Notes under the pieces: model-generated
Database searches by the model: none
The model's input: the letters and a program-made list of their open reading frames with translations, nothing else
Told to the model about the DNA's origin: nothing
Source: Methylobacterium trifolii
Lineage (GTDB): Bacteria > Pseudomonadota > Alphaproteobacteria > Rhizobiales > Beijerinckiaceae
Assembly: GCF_022179685.1 (NCBI RefSeq)
Contig: NZ_BPRB01000316.1
Coordinates: 1 to 33,831 of the forward strand
Direction: 5' to 3'
Length of the DNA stretch: 33,831 bases
Position numbers and translations under genes: made by a program
Part shown: piece after piece, positions 7,572-14,635 of the stretch
How positions within the stretch are numbered: the first letter of the stretch is position 1
How the letters are laid out: every line of letters starts with the position of its first letter

Positions 7572-8675
7572 TCACACGCTTTTCGCCGGGGCCCCGGCGG
7601 GTGACGGCACCGGATCGAGCAGAACGCGCAGGCGCCGGGTCGCCGGCCTCTCGACGAAGCGGAAGACCAGGAGCGCGGCCCCGACGCTCAGGGCCAGCAT
7701 CAGGCACAGGACACCCAGCGTGCCGAGCCAGGGCGCGAGGCCGAGGCGCAGCACTCCCTCGCGGGCCGCCCGGAGGACGAAGGGGTGGACGAGGTAGAGG
7801 GCGTAGGACGCGTCGCCGATCGCGGCGAGCCAGCGGACGGGGGCCGGATCGCGCTTCTCGTGCGCGGAGCCGAACGCGGCGGCGGCCACCAGCATCGCTG
7901 CCGGCAGGCCGAACCCGAGGGGCCGGGCGAACCCTTCAGGGTCCGCCCCGCCGGCCTGGAGGAAGAGGAGCCCGATCCCCGCCACGGCCAGGACGAGGCG
8001 CGCCGGTGACGGCAGGCGCAGCCCCTCGCTGCGTGCGAGGCCGAGCCCCGCCCCGAGGGCGAATTCGAGCACCACCGGATTGGACCAGAACGCCAGCGGC
8101 AGGCCCGACAGGGGGACCAGGGCGCCGGCCGCCGTCAACAGGCCGAGGAACCCGACGATCCAGGCCACCGCGACCCGGCGGCCATGGCCCAGGCCGAGGG
8201 CGAAGAGCCCGTAGAAGACCATCTCGCAATTGAGCGTCCAGCCGAGGCCGTAGAGCGGTTGCGGCGTCCCGTCAGGCCGGAGCGCCGGCCAGAACAGGAA
8301 CGAAGCCGCCACGTATCCGGGATCGCGCGCGGCGGCGCCCGCATCCCCGAGGCTGGACGGAGCGGCCAGCGCCACCGCGAGGTAGAGGGCGGTGACGAGC
8401 CAGTAGAGGGGCACCACCCGCGCGACCCGGTGCACCAGGAAACGCCGGCGCCCCCCCGGCGCGTCGTAGCGCGGCCCGCTCGCCTGGACGATGATGAAGC
8501 CGGAGATGACGAAGAACACGTCGACGCCGGCCCACCAGGGCAGCCGGGCGACCGCCTCGGCGCCGGAGCCTGCAAGATTGAGGGCTGCCGCCTCGTGCAG
8601 GCCGTGGTGGACCACCACCATCGCGGCCGCGCAGGCGCGCAGGATCTGGATCGGGACGATGGTCACGGGGACCAC
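7572..8675 (-). CDS. Acyltransferase-3 family integral membrane protein
   Basis: A 367-residue protein with roughly ten membrane segments. Acyltransferase-3 signatures are visible: QILRACAAAMVVVHH with the catalytic-type His, GVDVFFVISGFII, LGWTLNCEMVFYGLFAL and SYALYLVHPF. The family O-acylates sugars of exopolysaccharides, lipopolysaccharide or other surface glycans at the inner membrane. The start is GTG at 8675, with GAGGG just upstream; a second GTG at 8666 is less well spaced. A polysaccharide locus lies 11 kb away, but nothing in the sequence links the two. The substrate is unknown. Confidence 0.92.
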   Translation of the reverse strand: MVPVTIVPIQILRACAAAMVVVHHGLHEAAALNLAGSGAEAVARLPWWAGVDVFFVISGFIIVQASGPRYDAPGGRRRFLVHRVARVVPLYWLVTALYLAVALAAPSSLGDAGAAARDPGYVAASFLFWPALRPDGTPQPLYGLGWTLNCEMVFYGLFALGLGHGRRVAVAWIVGFLGLLTAAGALVPLSGLPLAFWSNPVVLEFALGAGLGLARSEGLRLPSPARLVLAVAGIGLLFLQAGGADPEGFARPLGFGLPAAMLVAAAAFGSAHEKRDPAPVRWLAAIGDASYALYLVHPFVLRAAREGVLRLGLAPWLGTLGVLCLMLALSVGAALLVFRFVERPATRRLRVLLDPVPSPAGAPAKSV

Positions 8676-8743
8676 CTGACCCTCGAGAGGATCGGCGGAG
8701 ACCGGTGTGCCGCGTCCCGGAGCGGGTCCCAGTCATGACACCG

Positions 8744-8987
8744 CCCTCTCCCCGCTGCGGTAGAGGCTACTGTATGCACACATCCTGCGACGCCGACGGG
8801 CTTTGCGCGGGTCCCCTCTCCCGTGCGGGAGAGGGACAGGGTGAGGGATGCGACTTCTCCGGAGAAACCTGGGCTCCTCACCCCAACCCTCTCCCGCACG
8901 GGAGAGGGGGCCGCGCACCCCTTCGGACGACCTCTCCAGTTCCCCTGCGCAGATGTGTGAATCCGGTAGCCCGCAGCGGGGGGAGGG
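8744..8987. repeat. ~244-bp nested palindromic element with two REP-like hairpins
   Basis: The two arms (8744–8860 and 8861–8987) are imperfect reverse complements around the exact dyad TTCTCC|GGAGAA (8855–8866). The outer tips pair CCCCGCTGCGG (8750–8760) with CCGCAGCGGGG (8971–8981), and CACACATC pairs with GATGTGTG. Each arm contains its own perfect 10-bp hairpin CCCTCTCCCG/CGGGAGAGGG (8814–8835 and 8887–8908). This is MITE- or BIME-like and contains no gene. The rest of the 8676–9229 gap, outside this element, shows only a hairpin at 9153–9178. Confidence 0.85.
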
Positions 8988-9152
8988 ACGCGCGCCGAAC
9001 GGGACTCTTTCGAGGATGCCGAATGCGGAACGCGACTCCCAAAGTGCATGACCGAGCTTGAGTACAGACCCCGCTTCGTAACCCGCGCGAACGGAGTAAA
9101 ACCAGGAACCGATCCAGCAAAGCATCGTTGACCCGATGAAGCGCTGCCGCCG

Positions 9153-9178
9153 CCACGACAGGTCTCGGACCGTCGTGG
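9153..9178 (+). promoter_or_regulatory. Hairpin in the leader of the DUF4142 gene
   Basis: CCACGAC (9153–9159) pairs with GTCGTGG (9172–9178), and GGTC pairs with GACC inside, leaving one bulged A and a 3-nt loop. It lies about 50 nt before the start codon and has no T-run, so it looks like a leader structure or operator rather than a terminator. Confidence 0.4.
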
Positions 9179-9229
9179 CGTGTCTCGTCCATCGGCCCGC
9201 GCATCCACGATTATCCCTAGAGGTTCCTG

Positions 9230-9949
9230 ATGCTGAAGAACTACGCTGCCCTGTCCGCACTCGTCGTCGCCGTGTCCACGCCCGCCCTCGCGCAGGGCGC
9301 CGGTGACTTCCGACTGCAGGCGATGCAGGCGAACGCCTTCGAGATCCAGTCCAGCCAGATCGCGCTCAGCAAGTCGCGCAATCCCCAGATCCGCAGCTAT
9401 GCCCAGGAGGCGATCCGCGACCACCGCTCCGCCAACGTGGCGCTGGCCGGCGGCGACCGGAACTACGTCGCCGCCCAGGGCGGCGCGATCGGCGGTCCGG
9501 GCGACCTGATCGGCGCGCCGCTCGCCGTGGCCGGCGGTGCGGTCGGTGCGGCGACGGGCGCTGCGGCCGGCGTCGTCGGCGGCACGTTGAACGGCGGCCC
9601 GGTCGCCGGCATCCAGGGTGCCGGTTCCGGCGCGGCCCGCGGTGCCGCCGCAGGCAGCCGCCTGGGTCGCGGCGACGTCGACGAGACCGCGGGCAGCACG
9701 ATCGTCCAGCCGAACCCGGAGCAGCAGGCGATGCTGGCCGAGCTGTCGGCCACGCCCTCCGGCGCGCGCTTCGACCGCCTCTACGTCAGCCAGCAGATCC
9801 GTTCGCACCAGATGGCGGTCGGCATGACCCAGGCCTACGCCTCCTCGGGTCCGAACCCGGCCCTGCGCACCTACGCCCAGCAGGCCCTGCCGGTCTACGA
9901 GCAGCATTATCGGCACGCCCAGCGCCTGCCGGGTGCCGGCGCGATGTAA
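9230..9949 (+). CDS. Secreted DUF4142 protein with Gly/Ala-rich insertion
   Basis: A 239-residue protein with a signal peptide (about 1–21, ending ALA-QG). It carries a DUF4142-type four-helix core split in two. Helices 1–2 (about 28–72) read FEIQSSQIALSKSRNPQIRS, with a conserved DH. Helices 3–4 (about 165–232) contain FDRLYVSQQIRSHQ and LRTYAQQALPVYEQH. Between them, residues ~73–150 form a low-complexity Gly/Ala stretch such as GGAVGAATGAAAGVVGG, resembling glycine-zipper segments. The core is ferritin-like in fold, but no metal ligands are evident. It is probably periplasmic or outer-membrane associated; the function is unknown. It is a single-gene unit with a strong terminator downstream. 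Confidence 0.85.
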   Translation: MLKNYAALSALVVAVSTPALAQGAGDFRLQAMQANAFEIQSSQIALSKSRNPQIRSYAQEAIRDHRSANVALAGGDRNYVAAQGGAIGGPGDLIGAPLAVAGGAVGAATGAAAGVVGGTLNGGPVAGIQGAGSGAARGAAAGSRLGRGDVDETAGSTIVQPNPEQQAMLAELSATPSGARFDRLYVSQQIRSHQMAVGMTQAYASSGPNPALRTYAQQALPVYEQHYRHAQRLPGAGAM

Positions 9950-9994
9950 GTTCGGGATTGCCGACGGCCGGATGGCCGCCGGGGTGATCGCAGG

Positions 9995-10023
9995 GGCGGC
10001 GGGCGAGAGCCCGCCGCCTTTCT
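9995..10023 (+). terminator. Rho-independent terminator after the DUF4142 gene
   Basis: A perfect 10-bp GC stem, GGCGGCGGGC (9995–10004) with GCCCGCCGCC (10009–10018), closes a GAGA loop and is followed by TTTCT. It sits between convergent genes, 45 nt after the DUF4142 stop, and may also serve the opposite strand. Confidence 0.85.
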
Positions 10024-10027
10024 CATG

Positions 10028-10693
10028 TCAGGTGCAATCGATCAGGGCGGAGGGCCGCAGCACCGCGCCGCTGCGATCGACCACGGGTACGAAGTCGCCG
10101 GTCGCCGGGTCGCGGATCTTGAGTTCGCCCGTGGCGACGCCGAAATGCGCGCCGTAGATGGTCGTGCTGCCCGCCTTCACCCGCTCCTGGATGAAGGGAA
10201 AGGTCATCAGGTTCTCGATGCTCTGGCTCACCATCGCGTGCTCCAGGCGGGTCAGGTAATCGGGGGCGGTCGAATCCCCCGCCTTCTCCTCGGCCGGTCC
10301 GACGAGGGAGACCCACTTGCCGATGAAGTTGCCCTTCGACAGGGGCTTCGCCTTGTTGGCGTAGGCCTTGATGCCGCCGCAGGTGGCGTGCCCCAGCACC
10401 ACGATGTTCTTCACCTCCAGGGACTGCACCGCGAACTCGATGGCCGCCGACGTGCCGTGATACTCGCCGCCGGTCTCGTAGACGGGCACGATGTTGGCCA
10501 CGTTGCGGATCACGAACAGTTCGCCCGGCCCCACGTCGAAGATGGCCTCGGGCGCGACGCGGCTGTCGCAGCAGCCGATCACCAGGGTGTCGGGCTCCTG
10601 TGACTTGGCGAGCTGCGCGAAGCGGCGGCGCTCCTGGGGAAAACGGTCCGAGAGGAACGAGCGGTAGCCTTCGGTCAGGGCTTCTGGGAACAT
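10028..10693 (-). CDS. Beta-class carbonic anhydrase
   Basis: A 221-residue cytoplasmic zinc enzyme interconverting CO2 and bicarbonate. The zinc ligands are visible: C41 and the catalytic Asp43/Arg45 dyad in CCDSR, then H102 and C105 in GHATCGG. The FVIRNVANIVP stretch and the start-proximal FPQERRRFAQLA are typical of the plant/proteobacterial clade. ATG at 10693 has AGGAG just upstream; an in-frame ATG at 10726 is the alternative. A Nudix gene stops 73 nt upstream on the same strand, so they may share a transcript. In a methylotroph, CO2/bicarbonate supply would matter for carboxylations, but that is inference. Confidence 0.96.
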   Translation of the reverse strand: MFPEALTEGYRSFLSDRFPQERRRFAQLAKSQEPDTLVIGCCDSRVAPEAIFDVGPGELFVIRNVANIVPVYETGGEYHGTSAAIEFAVQSLEVKNIVVLGHATCGGIKAYANKAKPLSKGNFIGKWVSLVGPAEEKAGDSTAPDYLTRLEHAMVSQSIENLMTFPFIQERVKAGSTTIYGAHFGVATGELKIRDPATGDFVPVVDRSGAVLRPSALIDCT

Positions 10694-10766
10694 GCGGTCT
10701 CCTGCGGCAAGGGGGTTCGTCTGCATAACGGTCGTCCGGCGCTCTTCATCCGCGGCGCGTTCGGCC

Positions 10767-11279
10767 TCAAGCCTCACGCCAGGACAGCGACACCGGTTCC
10801 CGGGGGATATTTCCCTCGACGATCGCCATGGCAAGGTCGGCGAGGCCCGCCGGCTCGACGTGCTCCGCGCTCGCGCGCAGGTCGGCGAGGTCCCACCATC
10901 GGGTGCCGAGCACCGGGTTGTCCTCGGTCTCGGCGAGCAGGCTGGTGTCGATCCGGTCGTCGGGCAGCCGCACCAGGAAGTAGCGCTCGCGGGCGTCGCG
11001 CGATTGCGTGAACAGGTGGAACGGCCCGTCGCACGTCGCGACCTGCGGCCCGATCTCGGCATCCGCCACCCCGATCTCCTCCGACAACTCCCGCCGGCAG
11101 GCCGTGACGTGGTCCTCGCCGGGCTCCAGCCCGCCGCCCGGCATGAACCAGAAGGTGAGGGGCTCGCCTGCCGCATCCGTCGCGTGGACCGAGCGGTAGG
11201 CGATCAGCAGCAGGCGGTCCCTGGGATCGAACACCAGGGCGCGGGCGATGTGCCGGATGGCGAGGGGGCTGTCTTTCAT
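10767..11279 (-). CDS. Nudix hydrolase
   Basis: A 170-residue protein consisting of one Nudix domain. The Nudix box is complete: GGGLEPGEDHVTACRREL followed by SEEIGV, with all catalytic Glu and the Arg present. Around it are FWFMPGG before the box and a WWDLADLRAS segment after it. Such proteins hydrolyse nucleoside diphosphates linked to other groups, and the substrate cannot be predicted from these residues. I chose ATG at 11279 (MKDSPLAIRH), where the domain begins, although its ribosome-binding site is weak; the frame can extend upstream to 11315. The DUF429 gene ends 32 nt upstream on the same strand. Confidence 0.92.
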   Translation of the reverse strand: MKDSPLAIRHIARALVFDPRDRLLLIAYRSVHATDAAGEPLTFWFMPGGGLEPGEDHVTACRRELSEEIGVADAEIGPQVATCDGPFHLFTQSRDARERYFLVRLPDDRIDTSLLAETEDNPVLGTRWWDLADLRASAEHVEPAGLADLAMAIVEGNIPREPVSLSWREA

Positions 11280-11311
11280 GGGCGCATGCCTATCAGGATT
11301 CGGGCCGCGCC

Positions 11312-12052
11312 TCACGCAGGACGCTCAGGCGTCCGGATCACGACCGGAAGTCCGTGGGCGTCGTGGCCGGGCGTCTCGGGCAGGGAGCCGGCGCGGCCGA
11401 GGAGCACGTCGCGGGCGACGACGAGGGCCGCCATCGCGTCGACGTGGTCGTCCGCCCCGACACCGCGGGGTTTTTGGGACGCCACGAGGCTCTGGGGGAG
11501 GCCGGCGCCGAGCAGCAGGCGGCGGCGCAGGTCCAGGGCGGCCTGGCGCTGCGCGCCCTTCTTGGCGAGGCCCAGCGGCCGGTCGCCGTTCATGCGGAAG
11601 AAGGCGACCTCGGGGTGGACCTCGTGCAGGCGATGGACGAGGTCCGGCCGCGTCCGCAACAACCCGTCCACCTGCCGGATGGCGGGGCAGATGTTCCAGC
11701 ACTGGATGGAGGGCGCGAAGGGCGGCTCGCTGGCCGCCCGCGACAGGGCCTTGGCCTGCGCGTAGTCGGGCGCCTCGATCGCGGCGCGCGGCGGCACCGG
11801 GAAGACGCTGGACCGGGCAGGCCCGAGGAGCGCGCGGGCGGCCCTGTCGGGTTCGCGCCCGTAGCCGAGCACCCGGTCGGGCAGGCCGATCGGGATGTCG
11901 ATCCCGACGCTGACCGGCGCCTCCGGCGCGTCGAGGAGGTCGGCGACGTGGGCGAAGAGGGCGGCCCGGTGCCGCTCCGGGTCGTCGAGGTCCAGCAGCA
12001 CCCCGGCCCAGGCGCCCCGGCAGCCGTCGAGTCCCGCGATCCAGCGCGCCAT
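11312..12052 (-). CDS. DUF429 family protein (predicted RNase H-fold nuclease)
   Basis: A 246-residue cytoplasmic protein of the DUF429 family. The N-terminal WIAGLDGCRGAW contains the first acidic residue of the predicted RNase H-like active site. The second part is SVGIDIPIGLPD, and a C-terminal DDHVDAMAAL supplies another acidic cluster. The intervening ARSSVFPVPPR and EVHPEVAFF segments are family signatures. The biochemical function is unproven; the nuclease prediction comes from fold assignment of the family. ATG at 12052 has GAGGG upstream. The gene reads leftward with the Nudix and carbonic anhydrase genes and is divergent from dut. Confidence 0.88.
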   Translation of the reverse strand: MARWIAGLDGCRGAWAGVLLDLDDPERHRAALFAHVADLLDAPEAPVSVGIDIPIGLPDRVLGYGREPDRAARALLGPARSSVFPVPPRAAIEAPDYAQAKALSRAASEPPFAPSIQCWNICPAIRQVDGLLRTRPDLVHRLHEVHPEVAFFRMNGDRPLGLAKKGAQRQAALDLRRRLLLGAGLPQSLVASQKPRGVGADDHVDAMAALVVARDVLLGRAGSLPETPGHDAHGLPVVIRTPERPA

Positions 12053-12159
12053 GCCGCCCTCACGCACCTTGTGTCTAAAATTCGGGCCCGCTATCCGCGC
12101 CCTCGGGCCGCGACGGACGGGGCCGCCAGCGGAGATGCCGCGATGACCAAGGCACGCCC

Positions 12160-12636
12160 GTGAGCGGCCAGCCCGAAATCGGCATCCGCCTGCTCGATCC
12201 GCGCCTTCCCGGCTGGGGCTTTCCCCGGTGGGGGTCGGCAGGGTCGGCCGGCCTCGACCTGCATGCGTGCCTCGACGCGCCGATGCTGCTGGAGCCGCAG
12301 GCGGCGCCCGCGCTGGTTCCGGCGGGGTTCTGCGTGCTGATCCGCGATCCCGACTGGTGCGGGCTGGTGCTTCCCCGCTCGGGGCGGGGCCACCGCGACG
12401 GGCTGGTGATGGGCAACGGCACCGGGGTGATCGATGCGGATTACGAGGGTCCGCTGCTGATCTCGGCCTGGAACCGCAACCCGGCGCCCGGCCCCGGCAT
12501 CCGGATCGAGCCCGGCGAGCGCATCGCCCAACTCGTCTTCACCCGCGTCACGCGCCCGCGCCTCGTGATCGAGGACGATCCCGGCACGGTGGGCTCGGCC
12601 CGCGGTGCCGGGGGCTTCGGCTCGAGCGGGCGCTGA
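12160..12636 (+). CDS. dut: dUTP diphosphatase (dUTPase)
   Basis: A 158-residue trimeric-type dUTPase that converts dUTP to dUMP, keeping uracil out of DNA and feeding thymidylate synthesis. All five motifs are readable: GSAGLDL (1), LPRSGRG (2), GVIDADYEG with the catalytic Asp (3), GERIAQLVF (4) and RGAGGFGSSG (5, the C-terminal flap). The start is GTG at 12160, which overlaps the TGA of a tiny upstream frame; no ATG suits better. A uracil-DNA glycosylase gene sits 4 kb downstream; both limit uracil in DNA, but they are not in one operon. The gene ends 5 nt from the convergent GH15 gene. Confidence 0.95.
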   Translation: MSGQPEIGIRLLDPRLPGWGFPRWGSAGSAGLDLHACLDAPMLLEPQAAPALVPAGFCVLIRDPDWCGLVLPRSGRGHRDGLVMGNGTGVIDADYEGPLLISAWNRNPAPGPGIRIEPGERIAQLVFTRVTRPRLVIEDDPGTVGSARGAGGFGSSGR

Positions 12637-12641
12637 GGGCC

Positions 12642-14501
12642 TCATTCGGCCGCCTGCCGGGGTGCCTCGTCCTCCGGCAGGCCGTCGCGGGCGTTGCATG
12701 CCTGCAAACGCAGCGCCGTGTTGATGAGGGCCATGTGCGAGAAGCCCTGGGGCGTGTTGCCCCGGTGCTCGCCGGTCCGGGCGTCGATCATCTCGGAAAA
12801 CAGGCCGAGGTCGTTGCCGCGGGCGAGCAGCCGCTCGAAGGCGGCGGAGGCCTCGTCGGTCCGGCCGGCCAGCGCCAGGCATCCGACGCGCCAGAAGGCG
12901 CACGCCGTGAAGGTGGCCTCGTCCCCCTCCAGCCCGTCCTCCATGCGATAGCGGTAGACCAGATCGCCCGCGCCGAGTTCACGCTCGATCGCCTCCAGCG
13001 TCGAGACCATGCGCGGGTCCCGCGCATCGATGGCGCCGAACAGCACGACGCGCATCACCGCCGCGTCGAGGTGGTGGCCGCCATAGGCGCCGGTGAAGGC
13101 CTGCTTCTCCGCGTTCCAGGCCTTGTCGTGGTACTCGGCGCGGATCTCGGCGGCGATCCGCTCCCATTCGGCGATGCGGTCGTCGGGCACGCCGCGGATG
13201 TTGCGGGCGATGCGGGCGGCGTCCGTCAGGGCGACCCAGAGCATCGCCTTGGTGTGGAGCTGATGGCGCGGCCCGGTGCGCAACTCCCAGATGCCGTGGT
13301 CGGCCGCATCCCGGCAGGCGATCGCACGGGCCGTCAGGTTCTCCAGCACCTCGGGCAGGCGGTCGTTGACCTTCTCCGGCGGGTCGTAGTCCACGGCCTC
13401 CAGGAAGACGCAGAGCGCACGGACCAGTTCGCCGTAGATGTCGTGCTGGTCCTGCCCCTCGGCGGCGTTGCCGATGAGCGCTGGCCCGACGCCGCTCCAG
13501 CCGGAGAGGTGGGCCAGTTCCTCTTCCGCGGGCATCGCGCCGGCGATGCCGTAGAGCAGCCGGGTCTCGCGGCCGAAGGTCGGGTCCGCCTCGCGCAGGA
13601 AGCGCAGGAACTCGGAGGCCTCGCGCACGTAGCCCAGCGCCACGAAGGCGGTGACGGTGAAGGTCGCGTCCCGCATCCAGGTGAAGCGATAGTCGTAGTT
13701 GCGGTTGCCGGGCACCGCCTCCGGCAGGCCGGCGGTGGCCGCCGCCACGATCGCGCCGGTGGGCGAGTAGGTCAGCAGCTTGAGGCAGAGCGCCGAGCGC
13801 AGCACCTGGTCCCGGTAGGGGCCCCGATACGTGCAATGCCCGCTCCAGCGGCGCCAATAGGCGATCGTCGCCTCGGCTCGCGCCTGCGCGACGGAAAAAT
13901 CCTCGATCTCGGCCCCCTCGCGGTCCTCGCCGTGGGTCAGGACGAGGTAGGCGCTCTCGCCCTCGGCGAGGGTGAACCGGCTCTCGGCCGTGGCGCCTTC
14001 GACGCGCGGCTGCGGTGTGGCCGTGACGCGCAGGCGGTGGTCGCCCGCCTCGAACAGGACGGAGCCGGCCTGCTCCACCGGGGTGCAGTCGCAGCGGGCG
14101 TAGTCGAAGGTCGGGCGGACGCTGAACCGGCCCGCGACCATGCCCGATTCGCAGGTCAGCAGCCGGATCAGGCGGCTCTCGCCGTCCCCGTCCGGGCCCT
14201 CGTCGGGCTCGGTGTTGGGCGGGTTCACCGGCATCACGTCGATGAGGCGGGCGCGGCCGGTGGCGGTCTCGAAGGTGGTCTCCAACACGTTGGTCTCGGG
14301 CAGGTAGCGCCGAGAGATCGACGTGAGCCGGTCGAACGCGACGCGGCAGGCTCCGCCTTTCTCGGTATCGAGGAGCGCCAGGAACAGGGCGGGGGAATCG
14401 TGCCGCGGCCAGCACAGCCAGTCGATGGAGCCGTCGCGGGCGATCAGGGCCGTGGAGTGGGTGTCGCCGATGACGGCATAGTCGCTGATCGGTTTCGACA
14501 C
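12642..14501 (-). CDS. Glycoside hydrolase family 15 protein (glucoamylase/trehalase-like)
   Basis: A 619-residue protein with the bacterial two-domain layout. The N-terminal beta-sandwich domain (about 1–220) begins SKPISDYAVIGDTHSTALI, then IDWLCWPRHDSPALF. The C-terminal (alpha/alpha)6 barrel is GH15. Catalytic-region motifs include YDYRFTWMRDATF, the general-acid region DHGIWELRTGPRHQLHTK, and the second carboxylate region ending GNTPQGFSHMALINTA. There is no signal peptide, so it is cytosolic. Members hydrolyse alpha-glucosidic bonds in maltooligosaccharides or trehalose, and the sequence alone does not choose between them. The start is GTG at 14501. It follows the ETF-QO gene on the same strand after 134 nt. 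Confidence 0.92.
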   Translation of the reverse strand: MSKPISDYAVIGDTHSTALIARDGSIDWLCWPRHDSPALFLALLDTEKGGACRVAFDRLTSISRRYLPETNVLETTFETATGRARLIDVMPVNPPNTEPDEGPDGDGESRLIRLLTCESGMVAGRFSVRPTFDYARCDCTPVEQAGSVLFEAGDHRLRVTATPQPRVEGATAESRFTLAEGESAYLVLTHGEDREGAEIEDFSVAQARAEATIAYWRRWSGHCTYRGPYRDQVLRSALCLKLLTYSPTGAIVAAATAGLPEAVPGNRNYDYRFTWMRDATFTVTAFVALGYVREASEFLRFLREADPTFGRETRLLYGIAGAMPAEEELAHLSGWSGVGPALIGNAAEGQDQHDIYGELVRALCVFLEAVDYDPPEKVNDRLPEVLENLTARAIACRDAADHGIWELRTGPRHQLHTKAMLWVALTDAARIARNIRGVPDDRIAEWERIAAEIRAEYHDKAWNAEKQAFTGAYGGHHLDAAVMRVVLFGAIDARDPRMVSTLEAIERELGAGDLVYRYRMEDGLEGDEATFTACAFWRVGCLALAGRTDEASAAFERLLARGNDLGLFSEMIDARTGEHRGNTPQGFSHMALINTALRLQACNARDGLPEDEAPRQAAE

Positions 14502-14593
14502 GTCGTCCGTACGAGTTTCAGGGGGGAGCCCCTGAGTTAGAGCCGCCCTTCGCCCGATCGACCGAACCCGACGATATGCCACACGGGCGCCGG

Positions 14594-14619
14594 GGCGGTG
14601 CGATCCCGCAAGCACCGCC
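14594..14619 (-). terminator. Hairpin downstream of the ETF-QO gene
   Basis: GGCGGTGC (14594–14601) pairs with GCACCGCC (14612–14619) across a 10-nt loop, 17 nt past the ETF-QO stop on the minus strand. A second small stem, TCAGGGG/CCCCTGA, lies at 14518–14535 just before the GH15 start. Neither has a T-run, so the terminator call is weak. Confidence 0.35.
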
Positions 14620-14635
14620 GCCTCGCCGCCCTCGC

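Noticed and set aside
8814-8908. The two CCCTCTCCCG hairpins considered as terminators or a CRISPR-like repeat pair
   Set aside because: They are inverted with respect to each other, have no T-runs or regular spacers, and belong to the larger palindromic element.
12228-14540. A 770-codon open frame on the plus strand, antisense to the GH15 gene and reading through dut in another frame
   Set aside because: It is rich in Arg, Gly, Ala and Asp with no domain, and covers two well-identified genes. This is the usual GC-driven shadow.
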